Source: Aureimonas sp. Leaf324
GTDB lineage: Bacteria > Pseudomonadota > Alphaproteobacteria > Rhizobiales > Rhizobiaceae
Assembly: GCF_001423245.1 (NCBI RefSeq)
Contig: NZ_LMOH01000007.1
Span: 1-64,000, forward strand
Length of the DNA: 64,000 bases
Direction: 5' to 3'
Positions 33,359 through 41,906 of the stretch are shown in pieces. The notes below the pieces were generated by a model. That model had not been told where the DNA came from and made no database searches. It saw nothing but the letters and a program-made list of their open reading frames with translations. The position numbers were made by a program, and so were the translations under genes. Position 1 is the first letter of the stretch; each line of letters begins with the position of its first letter.

Positions 33359-34495
33359 ATGCCCGAGGCCACCGTCGCCGGCGCGGGCATCGCGGGGCTG
33401 ACCGCGGCGATCGCGCTCGCACGAAAGGGCTGGCGCGTCCGCGTCCGCGAGCGGGCCCCTCGGCTGGATCCGGTCGGTGCCGGGATCCAGCTCTCGCCCA
33501 ACGCGCTTGACGTGCTCCACCAGCTGGGCGTTCCGATCGATGATATCGGCGTTGCAGCCGACAGCGTCGTCCTGCGCGACGGTCCGAGCGGCCGGCGGAT
33601 CGCAACGGTTCCCGTGTCGAGTTCGGACGGCCGCGGCTACCGCGTCCTCCACCGCGCGGACTTGCAGCGGGTGCTTCTCGAGACTGCTTCGGGTGCCGTC
33701 GGGATCGATCTTTCCTTAAGCGAGACACTCGTCGCGCTCGACGGTGACGGCCACAACGTCCGCCCCACCTTCGAAAGCCCCCGTGGCACGACGCAGGACC
33801 GGAGCGACCTTTTCGTGGCCGCCGACGGCGTGCATTCGGCGGCCGCGCGGCTTCTCGGTTTCCCCGCCCCCGTTGCGTCCGGTGCGACGGCGTTGCGCTT
33901 CATCGTAAGTTCGGCCGCACCGGCCGGGCCGGCGGCGATCGAGGCCTGGCTCGGTCACCGCCGCCATGTGGTGCGCTACCGCATCGACGCCGCCGGCACG
34001 CAGAACATCGTCGTGATCGTCCCGGACGGTGACCCAGGTCTCGGACCGGTAGCGGATTGGGACCCGGCGCTGGCCGCCATGCTCTCGGCGGCAGAACCGG
34101 TCGGTTCGTGGCCGCTTCTGACGGTCGAGCCGCGCTGGCGGGCGGAACCTGGCTGGCCGGTCGCGCTGATCGGCGACGCCGCCCACGCGATGCTGCCCTA
34201 CGCCGCCCAGGGCGCGGCGATGGCGATCGAGGACGCCTTCGTCCTTGCGGCCTGCGTTTCCGACGGCGGCTCCCCGGCGGAAGGCCTCCGCCGTTTCGAG
34301 ACGCTGCGCGCGCCGCGTGTTCGGCGGGTTCTCGACCGTGTCGCGTTCCACAAGCGCGTCTATCATCTGCCTCGTCCGATCTCCTTCGCGCGCGATCTTG
34401 CCCTTGCCATCCGGTCGCCGAAATCGCTGCGGCGGGATCTCGCCTGGCTCTACGACTGGCGTGCGAACGCCGACGGGACCGATTCCACGAACTGA
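33359..34495 (+). CDS. FAD-dependent monooxygenase
   Basis: A 378-residue flavoprotein of the aromatic hydroxylase group. The N-terminal FAD motif is VAGAGIAGLTAAIALA (residues 6-21), the second is VAADGVHSAAARLLG, and the third is ALIGDAAHAMLPYAAQGAAMAIEDAF. These are the three motifs of the salicylate or 6-hydroxynicotinate hydroxylase class. The substrate could be salicylate-like or a quinone intermediate. It is in operon with the zinc-finger gene. Length is normal. Confidence 0.9.
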   Translation: MPEATVAGAGIAGLTAAIALARKGWRVRVRERAPRLDPVGAGIQLSPNALDVLHQLGVPIDDIGVAADSVVLRDGPSGRRIATVPVSSSDGRGYRVLHRADLQRVLLETASGAVGIDLSLSETLVALDGDGHNVRPTFESPRGTTQDRSDLFVAADGVHSAAARLLGFPAPVASGATALRFIVSSAAPAGPAAIEAWLGHRRHVVRYRIDAAGTQNIVVIVPDGDPGLGPVADWDPALAAMLSAAEPVGSWPLLTVEPRWRAEPGWPVALIGDAAHAMLPYAAQGAAMAIEDAFVLAACVSDGGSPAEGLRRFETLRAPRVRRVLDRVAFHKRVYHLPRPISFARDLALAIRSPKSLRRDLAWLYDWRANADGTDSTN

Positions 34496-34631
34496 TGAGC
34501 CGCCTTGCGGTCTGCATTCCCTAACACACCGACCGGCCTACTTTGCCAGGCAACGGTTTCCGGCCGGCGTGCGCATGCGCTGTCGACGGACCAGCCGACA
34601 GTTGCAAGGGACGTAACCAGAAGGCCGATCG

Positions 34632-36938
34632 ATGATCAGACTGAAGAACACCGGACGTTTGCTGACGGTGACGGCTCTCGCCGCCTCCACCGCCATGACG
34701 GGTCCGCTCGCCGCTCTTGCCCAAGGCGCGGAAGGGCGTCCGCCGGCGATCGAGGAAGCAGCACCGGACGCACCCCGGGGCCGCGCCGCCGAGCCCGAGG
34801 CACCGGCGGAGCGCCCGGCGCCCCGCCGTCAGCGTGAGGCCGCCCCGGAAGCCGAAGCTCCGGCCGAGCGCCCTGCGCCGCGCCGCCAGCGCGAGGCGGC
34901 TCCCGAAGCGGAAGCTCCGGCCGAGCGCCCCGCGCCTCGCCGTCAGCGCGAGGCCGCCCCGGAAGACGCGCCGCAGCGTGCGCGGCAGGCCGAACCCGAT
35001 GCGCCGGCCGAGGAGCCGGCTCCGCGTCGCGGCCGCGAGCGTGCGCCGGAGCCGGACGCTGCGCCCGCGCGCGGCAACGCGGCCGAACCGGAACAGGCCC
35101 GCGAGCCCGAGACCCCGGCCGAGCGCCCTGCGCCACGCCGCGACCGCGCTCCGGCGCCCGAAGGACAGGCCGAGCCCGAGCGTCCGCGCGCACCGGCCGA
35201 CGCCGAACGTCCGCCCGAGCCCAACGGGCAGCCCCGCCGCGGCGAGCCGCGCGAGCCGAACCGCCCCCGCGCGCCCGGCGAACCGGAGGCTCCGGCCGGC
35301 GAGCGCCCCGCCCGTCCGGCGGATGCCGCGCCCGATAGCGGGCCCCCGCGCAACGCGCCTCAGGGCAACCCGGCCGAACTTCCGGCGGATGCGGGAACGC
35401 AGAACGACCTGTCGAACGGTGCGGCCGGAACGCGCAACGGTGCCGAGCCCGCCGCCCGCCCGCCCGCAACGCCGCCGGCCGCGGCTGCGCCGGGAACCCG
35501 GCCCGCCGGCACAGGCGAGACGCCGGCCGCTCCGCCGAGCGCAACGCCGGGAGCCCAGCCTGCAACGCCGCCGGTTCCCGGCGCCCAGCCGCCGGCAGCC
35601 GGCGCCAACCCGACCGAACCTCTCGCCCCGCAGACCGCTCCGACCGATCCCGCCCTGCGCGGCCCGAACGGCGCGCCGGTCGCCCCCGGAACACCGCCGA
35701 CGCCCCCGGTTCCGAACGGGGCTCTTCCGGCTCCCGGAACGGTGCCAGGCCAGCCGGCCCCGGCTGCTCCCGGCACGCCGCCGACGCCGCCGCTTCCGAA
35801 CGGTGCGCTGCCGGCTCCCGGCACTCCGGCGCCCGGCCAGCAGGCGGTCGCGCCGCCTCCGGTGGAGAACCCGCGTCCCGTCGCCGCCGACGTCCAGACG
35901 GCCCCCGTGCCCGCCGGTGGTGTCGCCACCAACGACGCGCGCGTCCAGCAGTTGGCCGCACCGGTCCAGGTGCGTCCGATCACGGCGGAGCAAGGGCAAC
36001 GCCTCGAAGCGCCTCCGCAGGTCGTTCTGCCGAACGATGTCCAGGTGGTGGAACGTGTCGGCGATCGTGATGTCCTCTCGCTCGTCGGTGCGGGGATCGC
36101 GGGTGCTGCCGCCGGTGCGGCCGCGGCCTACTTCATCCGCTCGGACGACACCGACCGCCTCACGGTCGATTCGCGCGATGTGTACTACGAGCGGCTGCCG
36201 CGTGGACTGACGCGCCAGATCATCACGCGTCCGAACGGCGTTCAGGTCGTCACGATCGAGAACGAGTACGGTGACGTGATCCAGCGCTCGCGCATCGCGG
36301 CCGACGGGCGCGAGACGGTTCTGTTCTACGATCCGTACGCAGAGGACGACAGCCGGCCGGACTACTACTACGACGCCGGGGCGGACCTTCCGCCGCTGCG
36401 ACTCGAGATCCCCGAGGACCGCTACATCGTCGATGTCGCGCAGCCCAACGAGGAACTCTACTACGACACGCTCGTCGCTCCGCCGGTGGAAACCGTCGAG
36501 CGGATCTACTCGATCAACGAGGTCCGCCGCAGCGAACGTATTCGTGACAAGGTGCGCCGGATCGATCTGAACACGATCAATTTCGCGTTCGGATCGGCCG
36601 AGATCGAGCAGAGCGAGGTCGACAACCTCCAGGCGCTGGCCGACGCGGTCAAGCGCGTGGTGGATCAGAACCCCGGCGAGGTCTTCCTCCTCGAGGGCCA
36701 CACGGACGCGGTCGGCAGCAACGTCGCCAACCTCGCCCTGTCGGACCGGCGCGCGGAGGCGGTCGCGAAGGCGCTGACCGAGTACTTCGAGATCCCGGCG
36801 GAAAACATCGTGACGCAGGGCTACGGCGAGGAAGACCTGAAGGTCGACACGCAGGAGGCCAATCGCGAGAACCGCCGGGTGACGCTCCGCCGGATCACCC
36901 CGCTGGTGAAGCCGGTGGAAACGTCGCAGGCCAACTGA
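34632..36938 (+). CDS. OmpA family outer membrane protein with Pro/Ala-rich N-terminal region
   Basis: A 768-residue protein. A signal peptide (residues 1 to about 36) precedes some 400 residues of low-complexity sequence rich in Pro, Ala, Glu and Arg, including three tandem 19-residue repeats and a later pair of APGTPPTPP-x-PNGALPAPGT units. A glycine/alanine-rich helix (LVGAGIAGAAAGAAAAYFI) lies near residue 480. Residues about 650-760 form the OmpA C-terminal peptidoglycan-binding domain, with the conserved block LLEGHTDAVGS and NRRVTLRR. It anchors the envelope to peptidoglycan and may extend through the periplasm. A strong terminator follows. Confidence 0.9.
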   Translation: MIRLKNTGRLLTVTALAASTAMTGPLAALAQGAEGRPPAIEEAAPDAPRGRAAEPEAPAERPAPRRQREAAPEAEAPAERPAPRRQREAAPEAEAPAERPAPRRQREAAPEDAPQRARQAEPDAPAEEPAPRRGRERAPEPDAAPARGNAAEPEQAREPETPAERPAPRRDRAPAPEGQAEPERPRAPADAERPPEPNGQPRRGEPREPNRPRAPGEPEAPAGERPARPADAAPDSGPPRNAPQGNPAELPADAGTQNDLSNGAAGTRNGAEPAARPPATPPAAAAPGTRPAGTGETPAAPPSATPGAQPATPPVPGAQPPAAGANPTEPLAPQTAPTDPALRGPNGAPVAPGTPPTPPVPNGALPAPGTVPGQPAPAAPGTPPTPPLPNGALPAPGTPAPGQQAVAPPPVENPRPVAADVQTAPVPAGGVATNDARVQQLAAPVQVRPITAEQGQRLEAPPQVVLPNDVQVVERVGDRDVLSLVGAGIAGAAAGAAAAYFIRSDDTDRLTVDSRDVYYERLPRGLTRQIITRPNGVQVVTIENEYGDVIQRSRIAADGRETVLFYDPYAEDDSRPDYYYDAGADLPPLRLEIPEDRYIVDVAQPNEELYYDTLVAPPVETVERIYSINEVRRSERIRDKVRRIDLNTINFAFGSAEIEQSEVDNLQALADAVKRVVDQNPGEVFLLEGHTDAVGSNVANLALSDRRAEAVAKALTEYFEIPAENIVTQGYGEEDLKVDTQEANRENRRVTLRRITPLVKPVETSQAN
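34797..34968 (+). repeat. Three tandem 57-bp repeats in the OmpA gene
   Basis: Three copies of about 57 bp encode the 19-residue unit APRRQREAAPEAEAPAERP. The DNA copies differ mainly in third codon positions while the peptide is nearly unchanged, which points to selection on the peptide. Copy number could vary between strains by slippage. Confidence 0.8.
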
Positions 36939-36956
36939 TCGGCCGCAGAAAAGGAA

Positions 36957-36985
36957 GGTCGGAGCGGAAACGCTCCGGCCTTTTT
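36957..36985 (+). terminator. Rho-independent terminator after OmpA gene
   Basis: GGTCGGAGCG pairs with CGCTCCGGCC around the tetraloop GAAA, with one G-T wobble, and TTTTT follows at once. It lies 19 bp after the OmpA stop. This is one of the best intrinsic terminators in the window. It also separates the gene from the convergent AI-2E transporter. Confidence 0.92.
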
Positions 36986-36998
36986 CATTGCCCGCGGA

Positions 36999-38159
36999 TC
37001 AGTCCGCGCCATCCTCGCTGCCAGCGGCGGGCTGGCGCTCAGCCGACAAGAAGTTCGCGAGCGGCTGGAGACTGTCGACGTAACCCGCGACGATGCGAAC
37101 CCCGACCATGATCGGCACGGCAAGGAACATGCCGACGACGCCCCAGATCCAGCCCCAGAACGCCACCGCGAGAAAGATGGCGGCGGCGTTCATAGCCAAC
37201 CGGCGGCCGACGAGGATGGGCGTCAGGAACTGGCCTTCGACCGTGGTCGCCGCGAAATAGAGGAGGACCGGTAGGAGGGCGCCCGCGACGTCGCGGTGCT
37301 CCGCAAGGCCCACCAGTCCGACCAGCATCATCCCGCCGATCGCGCCGAGATAAGGAATGAAGTTGAGCGCGAAGGCGAGGACGCCGAAGACCGGCGCCAT
37401 CGGCAGGCCGATGAGCCACATCAGCGTCCCGATGACGAGGCCGAGCCCGGCGTTGATCAGGGTGATCGTGAAGAGATACCGCGAAAGCTCGGTCTCGATC
37501 TCATGGGCGATCGTCAACGCGAGCTTCTTGTCGGAGAGCCTCGGCAGGGATTCGATGAGCTTCTGGTAGAACAGGCTGCCGGACGACAGGAGAAAGAACA
37601 GGAAGATCAGCGCGAACGCGATGCTCGCGCCGATCTGTGGCACCATAAGCGCCGCGCTGTTGAGGAGCTGCGGTCCGTCGATGATCACGCTTTGCGGCTG
37701 CTGCGCTCCGTCCTGCGCGCCGACGGCCTCCGACGCCTCCATCCGTGCGCCGCGCAGGGCGCCGAGGCGATCGCGGACGGTATCGATCTCCTCGTTCAGC
37801 GCCGAGACGTATCGGGGGATGTTGCCGGCAAGGTCGGTCAGCGGTCCCGTCAGGAACGAGAAGGCGCCGATCAGCAGCAGGAAGGTCCCGAACACCAGAG
37901 CCGCCGCGGTCAGCGGCGGCCAGATGCCGAGCCTGCGCTGGCCGAAGCGAACGACCGGCGCCAGCACGAGCATGAAGAGGAGCGCGAAAACGACCGGGAG
38001 CACGAAGCTCGACGAGAGATACAGCGCCCCGAACAGCATGATCAGGAAGATGCCGACGATCGCCCAGCGGGGCCCCGCCTGAAACGTCTGCCGGTTCACG
38101 AGGCCGATGGCGGGGGCCACGATCGCCGGCTCCCGGGCTTCTCCGCTCGTCTCGCTCAT
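36999..38159 (-). CDS. AI-2E family transporter (PerM/TqsA-like)
   Basis: A 386-residue inner-membrane protein with about eight helices. The N-terminal set (LYLSSSFVLPVVFALLFMLVLAPVV) and the C-terminal block NFIPYLGAIGGMM plus VEGQFLTPILVGRRLAMN are hallmarks of the AI-2E transporter family. Members have been linked to autoinducer export or Na+/H+ exchange, so the substrate is open. Start 38159 is chosen over an upstream extension with Arg/Tyr-rich translation. It is not part of the aap operon, which ends at the terminator at 38230. Confidence 0.9.
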   Translation of the reverse strand: MSETSGEAREPAIVAPAIGLVNRQTFQAGPRWAIVGIFLIMLFGALYLSSSFVLPVVFALLFMLVLAPVVRFGQRRLGIWPPLTAAALVFGTFLLLIGAFSFLTGPLTDLAGNIPRYVSALNEEIDTVRDRLGALRGARMEASEAVGAQDGAQQPQSVIIDGPQLLNSAALMVPQIGASIAFALIFLFFLLSSGSLFYQKLIESLPRLSDKKLALTIAHEIETELSRYLFTITLINAGLGLVIGTLMWLIGLPMAPVFGVLAFALNFIPYLGAIGGMMLVGLVGLAEHRDVAGALLPVLLYFAATTVEGQFLTPILVGRRLAMNAAAIFLAVAFWGWIWGVVGMFLAVPIMVGVRIVAGYVDSLQPLANFLSAERQPAAGSEDGAD

Positions 38160-38229
38160 CACTGTCTTCCGACATGCCTTTGGGTTGTAACGCCGGATGT
38201 ACCGCGACGTTCCGCCGTGGACGAAACGC

Positions 38230-38262
38230 AAAAGCCGGCCCCGCCAAGCGGGACCGGCTTTC
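38230..38262 (-). terminator. Rho-independent terminator of the aap operon
   Basis: On the minus strand AAAGCCGGTCCCGC pairs with GCGGGGCCGGCTTT around a short TTG loop, with one unpaired base, and T bases follow the stem. It lies 27 bp after the aapP stop at 38289 and matches a normal end for the aapJQMP transcript. Confidence 0.85.
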
Positions 38263-38288
38263 GAGCCGAAGGGTGGCGGCCCGTTCGT

Positions 38289-39059
38289 TCAGTGCAGGAT
38301 CTGGCTGAGGAAGAGCTTCGTGCGCTCGTGCTGCGGGTTGGAGAAAAACGCGTTCGGCTCGTTCTCCTCGACGATCTGTCCGGCATCCATGAAGATGACG
38401 CGATCGGCCACCTGACGGGCAAAGCCCATCTCGTGGGTGACGCAGATCATGGTCATGCCGTCGTTGGCAAGCGACACCATCGTGTCGAGCACCTCCTTGA
38501 CCATCTCCGGGTCGAGCGCCGAGGTCGGCTCGTCGAAGAGCATCACCTTCGGGCGCATGCAAAGCGCCCGCGCGATCGCGACACGCTGCTGCTGGCCGCC
38601 CGAGAGCTGGCCCGGATACTTGTTCGCCTGCTCGGGGATGCGAACGCGGGTGAGGAAGTGCATGGCCACCTCCTCCGCCTTCTTCTTCGGCATCTTGCGC
38701 ACCCAGATCGGGGCCAGCGTGCAGTTTTCGAGGATGGTGAGGTGCGGAAAGAGGTTGAAGTGCTGGAACACCATGCCGACCTCCTGGCGCACGATGTCGA
38801 TCTTCTTCAGGTCGTTGGTCAGCTCGACGCCGTCGACCACGATCCGGCCCTTCTGGTGCTCTTCCAGCCGGTTGATGCAGCGGATCATCGTGGACTTGCC
38901 GGAACCCGAGGGACCGCAGACGACGATCTTCTCGCCGCGCCGGACGCGCAGATTGATGTCGCGCAGGACGTGGAACTCGCCGTACCATTTGTTGACGCCG
39001 GACAGTTCGATGGCAGGACCGGACGACTGCGGGGTCGGGCTTGCGGACGTGTTGCTCAT
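38289..39059 (-). CDS. aapP: General amino-acid ABC transporter ATP-binding protein
   Basis: A 256-residue ATPase that powers the Aap amino-acid importer. Walker A is GPSGSGKST at 49-57, the Q-loop is [16 protein letters not shown], the signature is [13 protein letters not shown] and Walker B is [14 protein letters not shown]. The polar amino-acid uptake class differs from the sugar class at the switch region ([15 protein letters not shown]). It ends the operon and is followed by the terminator. Gene order J, Q, M, P matches the rhizobial aap operon. Confidence 0.96.
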   Translation of the reverse strand: MSNTSASPTPQSSGPAIELSGVNKWYGEFHVLRDINLRVRRGEKIVVCGPSGSGKSTMIRCINRLEEHQKGRIVVDGVELTNDLKKIDIVRQEVGMVFQHFNLFPHLTILENCTLAPIWVRKMPKKKAEEVAMHFLTRVRIPEQANKYPGQLSGGQQQRVAIARALCMRPKVMLFDEPTSALDPEMVKEVLDTMVSLANDGMTMICVTHEMGFARQVADRVIFMDAGQIVEENEPNAFFSNPQHERTKLFLSQILH

Positions 39060-39128
39060 GTCAGGATCCTACGCGCTGGAAGGAAAGAGTCGCCGGTCGT
39101 TCGACAGGCCGGACGGTACGGGAACCGG

Positions 39129-40628
39129 TCAATGCTTTCGGCCACGCGCCAACCGTCGCTCGATGAAGATCGAGTAGCGCGACATGCTGAAACAGAACAG
39201 CCAGAAGGCGAAGGCGCCGAACACGAGCCCCGTCGCCGGCGTCGACGGCGTGATCCAGATCGGATCGCCGAAGCCGCGGCGGATGGTGCCGAGGAGATCG
39301 GCGAGACCGATGATGTAGACGAGGCTGGTGTCCTTGAAGAGACCGATGAACGTGTTGACGATGCCGGGGATCACCAGCGTCAGCGCCTGCGGCAGGATGA
39401 TCATCCGCATCTTCTGCCAGTAGGTGAGCGCCATCGCGTCGGCGCCCTCGTACTGTCCCTTGGGGATCGCCTGCAGGCCGCCGCGGATCACCTCGGCCAT
39501 GTAGGCCGCGGCAAACAGCGAGACGCCGACGAGGACGCGCAGGAGCTGGTTGAAGCTGACGCCTGCCGGAAGCAGCAGCGGCAGCATGAAGTTCGCCATG
39601 AACAGGACGGTGATCAGCGGGACGCCGCGCCAGAACTCGATGAAGATCACGCATAGCAGTCGCACCGCCGGCATCTTCGACATGCGCCCGAGCGCAAGCA
39701 GGATGCCGAGCGGCAGCGATGCGGTGATGCCGGTCAGCGCCACCGTCAGCGTGATCAGGAGGCCGCCCCAGAGGTTAGTCGGCACGAATTCCAGACCGAA
39801 GTTCGACGTCAGGATCAGCACGAAGGCGAGCGCCGCCACCGTCGGCAGATACAGGCCGACGAGGCTCGAACCGGTCTCCGCGGTGCGAACCGTCGCCATG
39901 ATCGCCAGAACGATCGAGGCGACGGCCGCGGCGAAGCCGACGAGGCTCAGCATCTCGAAGCGGAAGGACAGGAACAGGATCCGGCCGCTGTTGACGTAGA
40001 ACGAGGCGAACGAGACCACGAAGGCCAGGACGGCGAGCCACAACGCCACCTTCATCGCGCCGGTGCGCATGACCGTGGTGCTGCGTCCGGTCGCCAGAAA
40101 GATCGTCGCCGCCGCCGCCAGCGCGAAGACGAGGCCGATCGCCGAGCCCGACATCGCAAAGCGCCCGCCGGTCAGGAGAACGAGCGCCGCAAGCGGGAAC
40201 AGGAGGAAGAGGAGCGCCGCGTTCAGACGCTTGAACGGCACCTTAGGGATCGCGATCGGCACGATGAGGGCGACCAGCGCGAAAAATACGAGCTGCACCC
40301 TCCACCGTTCGTCGAGCGGATAGGTGCCATAGAGGAACTGGTCGAACTTCGCGCCGATGAAGGCCCAGCAGGCGCCGACCTCGCGCGTCTCCGTCGACAG
40401 GCAGGCGGTCCGGTCGGAACCGGTGAAGACCGCGTTCACGATCCCCCACTGGACGAGCCCGTTGATGACGTAGGCGACGAGGAGACCGCAGACGATCGTC
40501 AGGACCGCGTCGAACGGGGTCGCGAAGAGGTGCTTGCGGACCGTGCCGAAGGCTCCGGTCTCGCTCGCGGGTGGCGGGAGAGGCTCGATCTGGCCGCGGG
40601 CGACGAAACGGGCGACTTGTTCTTCCAT
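39129..40628 (-). CDS. aapM: General amino-acid ABC permease AapM, enlarged
   Basis: A 499-residue permease. The N-terminal signature RKHLFATPFDAVLTI and the motif GACWAFIGAKFDQFLYGTYP match AapM. The C-terminal permease core, GVPLITVLFMANFMLPLLLP then EVIRGGLQAIPKGQYEGADAM, is also well conserved. From memory, rhizobial AapM is about 384 residues, so this copy is about 115 longer. The extra part, residues about 157-275, holds four further helices (for example GLVFALAAAATIFLA and VALWLAVLAFVVSFASF). It lies in a periplasmic or early membrane segment just before NLWGGLLITL. The start is ATG 40628. Confidence 0.9.
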   Translation of the reverse strand: MEEQVARFVARGQIEPLPPPASETGAFGTVRKHLFATPFDAVLTIVCGLLVAYVINGLVQWGIVNAVFTGSDRTACLSTETREVGACWAFIGAKFDQFLYGTYPLDERWRVQLVFFALVALIVPIAIPKVPFKRLNAALLFLLFPLAALVLLTGGRFAMSGSAIGLVFALAAAATIFLATGRSTTVMRTGAMKVALWLAVLAFVVSFASFYVNSGRILFLSFRFEMLSLVGFAAAVASIVLAIMATVRTAETGSSLVGLYLPTVAALAFVLILTSNFGLEFVPTNLWGGLLITLTVALTGITASLPLGILLALGRMSKMPAVRLLCVIFIEFWRGVPLITVLFMANFMLPLLLPAGVSFNQLLRVLVGVSLFAAAYMAEVIRGGLQAIPKGQYEGADAMALTYWQKMRMIILPQALTLVIPGIVNTFIGLFKDTSLVYIIGLADLLGTIRRGFGDPIWITPSTPATGLVFGAFAFWLFCFSMSRYSIFIERRLARGRKH

Positions 40629-40638
40629 CGTCCGGCCC

Positions 40639-41829
40639 TCAGCGCTCGACAAGTTTCATGCGGCGGTTGAACCAGTTCATCAGGATCGAGATCGTGACGC
40701 TGATGCCGAGGTAGACGGCCATCCAGATCACGACCACCTCGATCGACTGGCCCGACTGGTTGAGCACCGTCGACCCGACGGCCACGAGATCGGGATAGCC
40801 GATCGCCAGGCCGAGCGACGAGTTCTTGATGAGGTTCAGATATTGCGAGGTCAGGGGCGGGATGATCACGCGGAAGGCCTGGGGCACGATCACGAGGCGC
40901 AGCGCCGCGCCGCGCCGCAGCCCGAGCGCGGCGGCCGCCTCGTTCTGTCCCTTGGAGACCGACAGGATGCCGGCGCGCACGATCTCGGCGATGAAGGCCG
41001 CCGTATAGACCGAAAGCGCCAGGAAGATCGCGAGGAACTCGGGGCGGATCTGGAAGCCGCCGGAAAGATTGAACGTGCCGAGCTTCGGGATATCGAGCGT
41101 CGCCGGAAAGCCGGTCGCCGCGAACACGACGAGCGGCAGGACGACGATCAGGCCGAGGGCCGGCAGGATCAGTCCCGGGCGGTGCCCCGTGGCGCGCTGG
41201 CGCGCGGCAAAGACGCGGGACAGCACGATCGTGGCGATGAGGCCGGCCACGAACGCCCAGAAGGTCGCGGCGGCGGCCGGCTCGAAGATCGCCTTGGGTG
41301 TCTGCAGGCCGCGATTCGAGATGAAGGAATCGAACGGCAGCTCGATCGCGTTGCGCGGCAGCGGCAACACCGAGAGCACGCCGAAATACCAGAAGAGGAT
41401 GACGAGGAGCGTCGGGATGTTGCGGAACGTCTCGACGTAGACGGTGCAGAGCCCGCGCACGAGGAAGTTGTGCGACAGGCGGCCGATGCCGACGAGGAAC
41501 CCGATGATCGTGGCCGCGACGATGCCCGTGCCTGCGACGATCAGCGTGTTGACGATGCCCACCACGATCGCGCGGCCGTAGGGCGCGTTGTTCGTGTAGG
41601 CGATCGGCACCTGCGAGATGTCGAAGCCGGCGCGCGTGTCGAGGAAGCCGAAGCCCGAGGCGATGTTGGCGCGCTGGAGGTTCTGCGCGGTGTTCCCGAC
41701 GATCCACCAGGTGAAGGCCGCAATGGCGGCCAAGAGGGTCACCTGGATGACGATGCTGCGCACCTTGGGATTGGTGAAGACGGAATCACGCGTGTGTTCC
41801 TTTGGCGCCATGCCCGAGCTTACCGTCAT
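40639..41829 (-). CDS. aapQ: General amino-acid ABC permease AapQ
   Basis: A 396-residue permease. The N-terminal helix (IVIQVTLLAAIAAFTWWIVG) is followed by NLQRANIASGFGFLDTRAGFDISQ, a hallmark of AapQ. The core ends with EIVRAGILSVSKGQNEAAAALGL, the EAA-like loop. ATG 41829 has AAGAAGGA upstream. Its stop lies 10 bp from the aapM start, and it follows aapJ by 77 bp, a gap that holds a strong hairpin. Length is normal, unlike AapM. Confidence 0.95.
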   Translation of the reverse strand: MTVSSGMAPKEHTRDSVFTNPKVRSIVIQVTLLAAIAAFTWWIVGNTAQNLQRANIASGFGFLDTRAGFDISQVPIAYTNNAPYGRAIVVGIVNTLIVAGTGIVAATIIGFLVGIGRLSHNFLVRGLCTVYVETFRNIPTLLVILFWYFGVLSVLPLPRNAIELPFDSFISNRGLQTPKAIFEPAAAATFWAFVAGLIATIVLSRVFAARQRATGHRPGLILPALGLIVVLPLVVFAATGFPATLDIPKLGTFNLSGGFQIRPEFLAIFLALSVYTAAFIAEIVRAGILSVSKGQNEAAAALGLRRGAALRLVIVPQAFRVIIPPLTSQYLNLIKNSSLGLAIGYPDLVAVGSTVLNQSGQSIEVVVIWMAVYLGISVTISILMNWFNRRMKLVER

Positions 41830-41856
41830 GAAGGTCCTTCTTCGGATCGGGAGACG

Positions 41857-41883
41857 GACCCGCCGCCGAGGCGGCGGCGGGTC
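41857..41883 (-). promoter_or_regulatory. Intercistronic stem-loop between aapJ and aapQ
   Basis: Perfect 11-bp arms, GACCCGCCGCC and GGCGGCGGGTC, flank a 5-base loop. No T-run follows on the minus strand. Such hairpins after binding-protein genes are known to protect the upstream mRNA, so the binding protein is made in excess of the permeases. It may also attenuate read-through. Confidence 0.75.
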
Positions 41884-41906
41884 TCAACGCTAGCGGTCGG
41901 CCGGGA

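Noticed and set aside
34521-36701. Minus-strand open frame of 726 codons opposite the OmpA gene
   Set aside because: It mirrors the low-complexity OmpA repeats as Gly/Arg-rich sequence, with no start site or domain.
37296-39656. Plus-strand open frame of 786 codons opposite the aap and AI-2E genes
   Set aside because: It runs across three real minus-strand genes and their gaps and has no recognisable motif.
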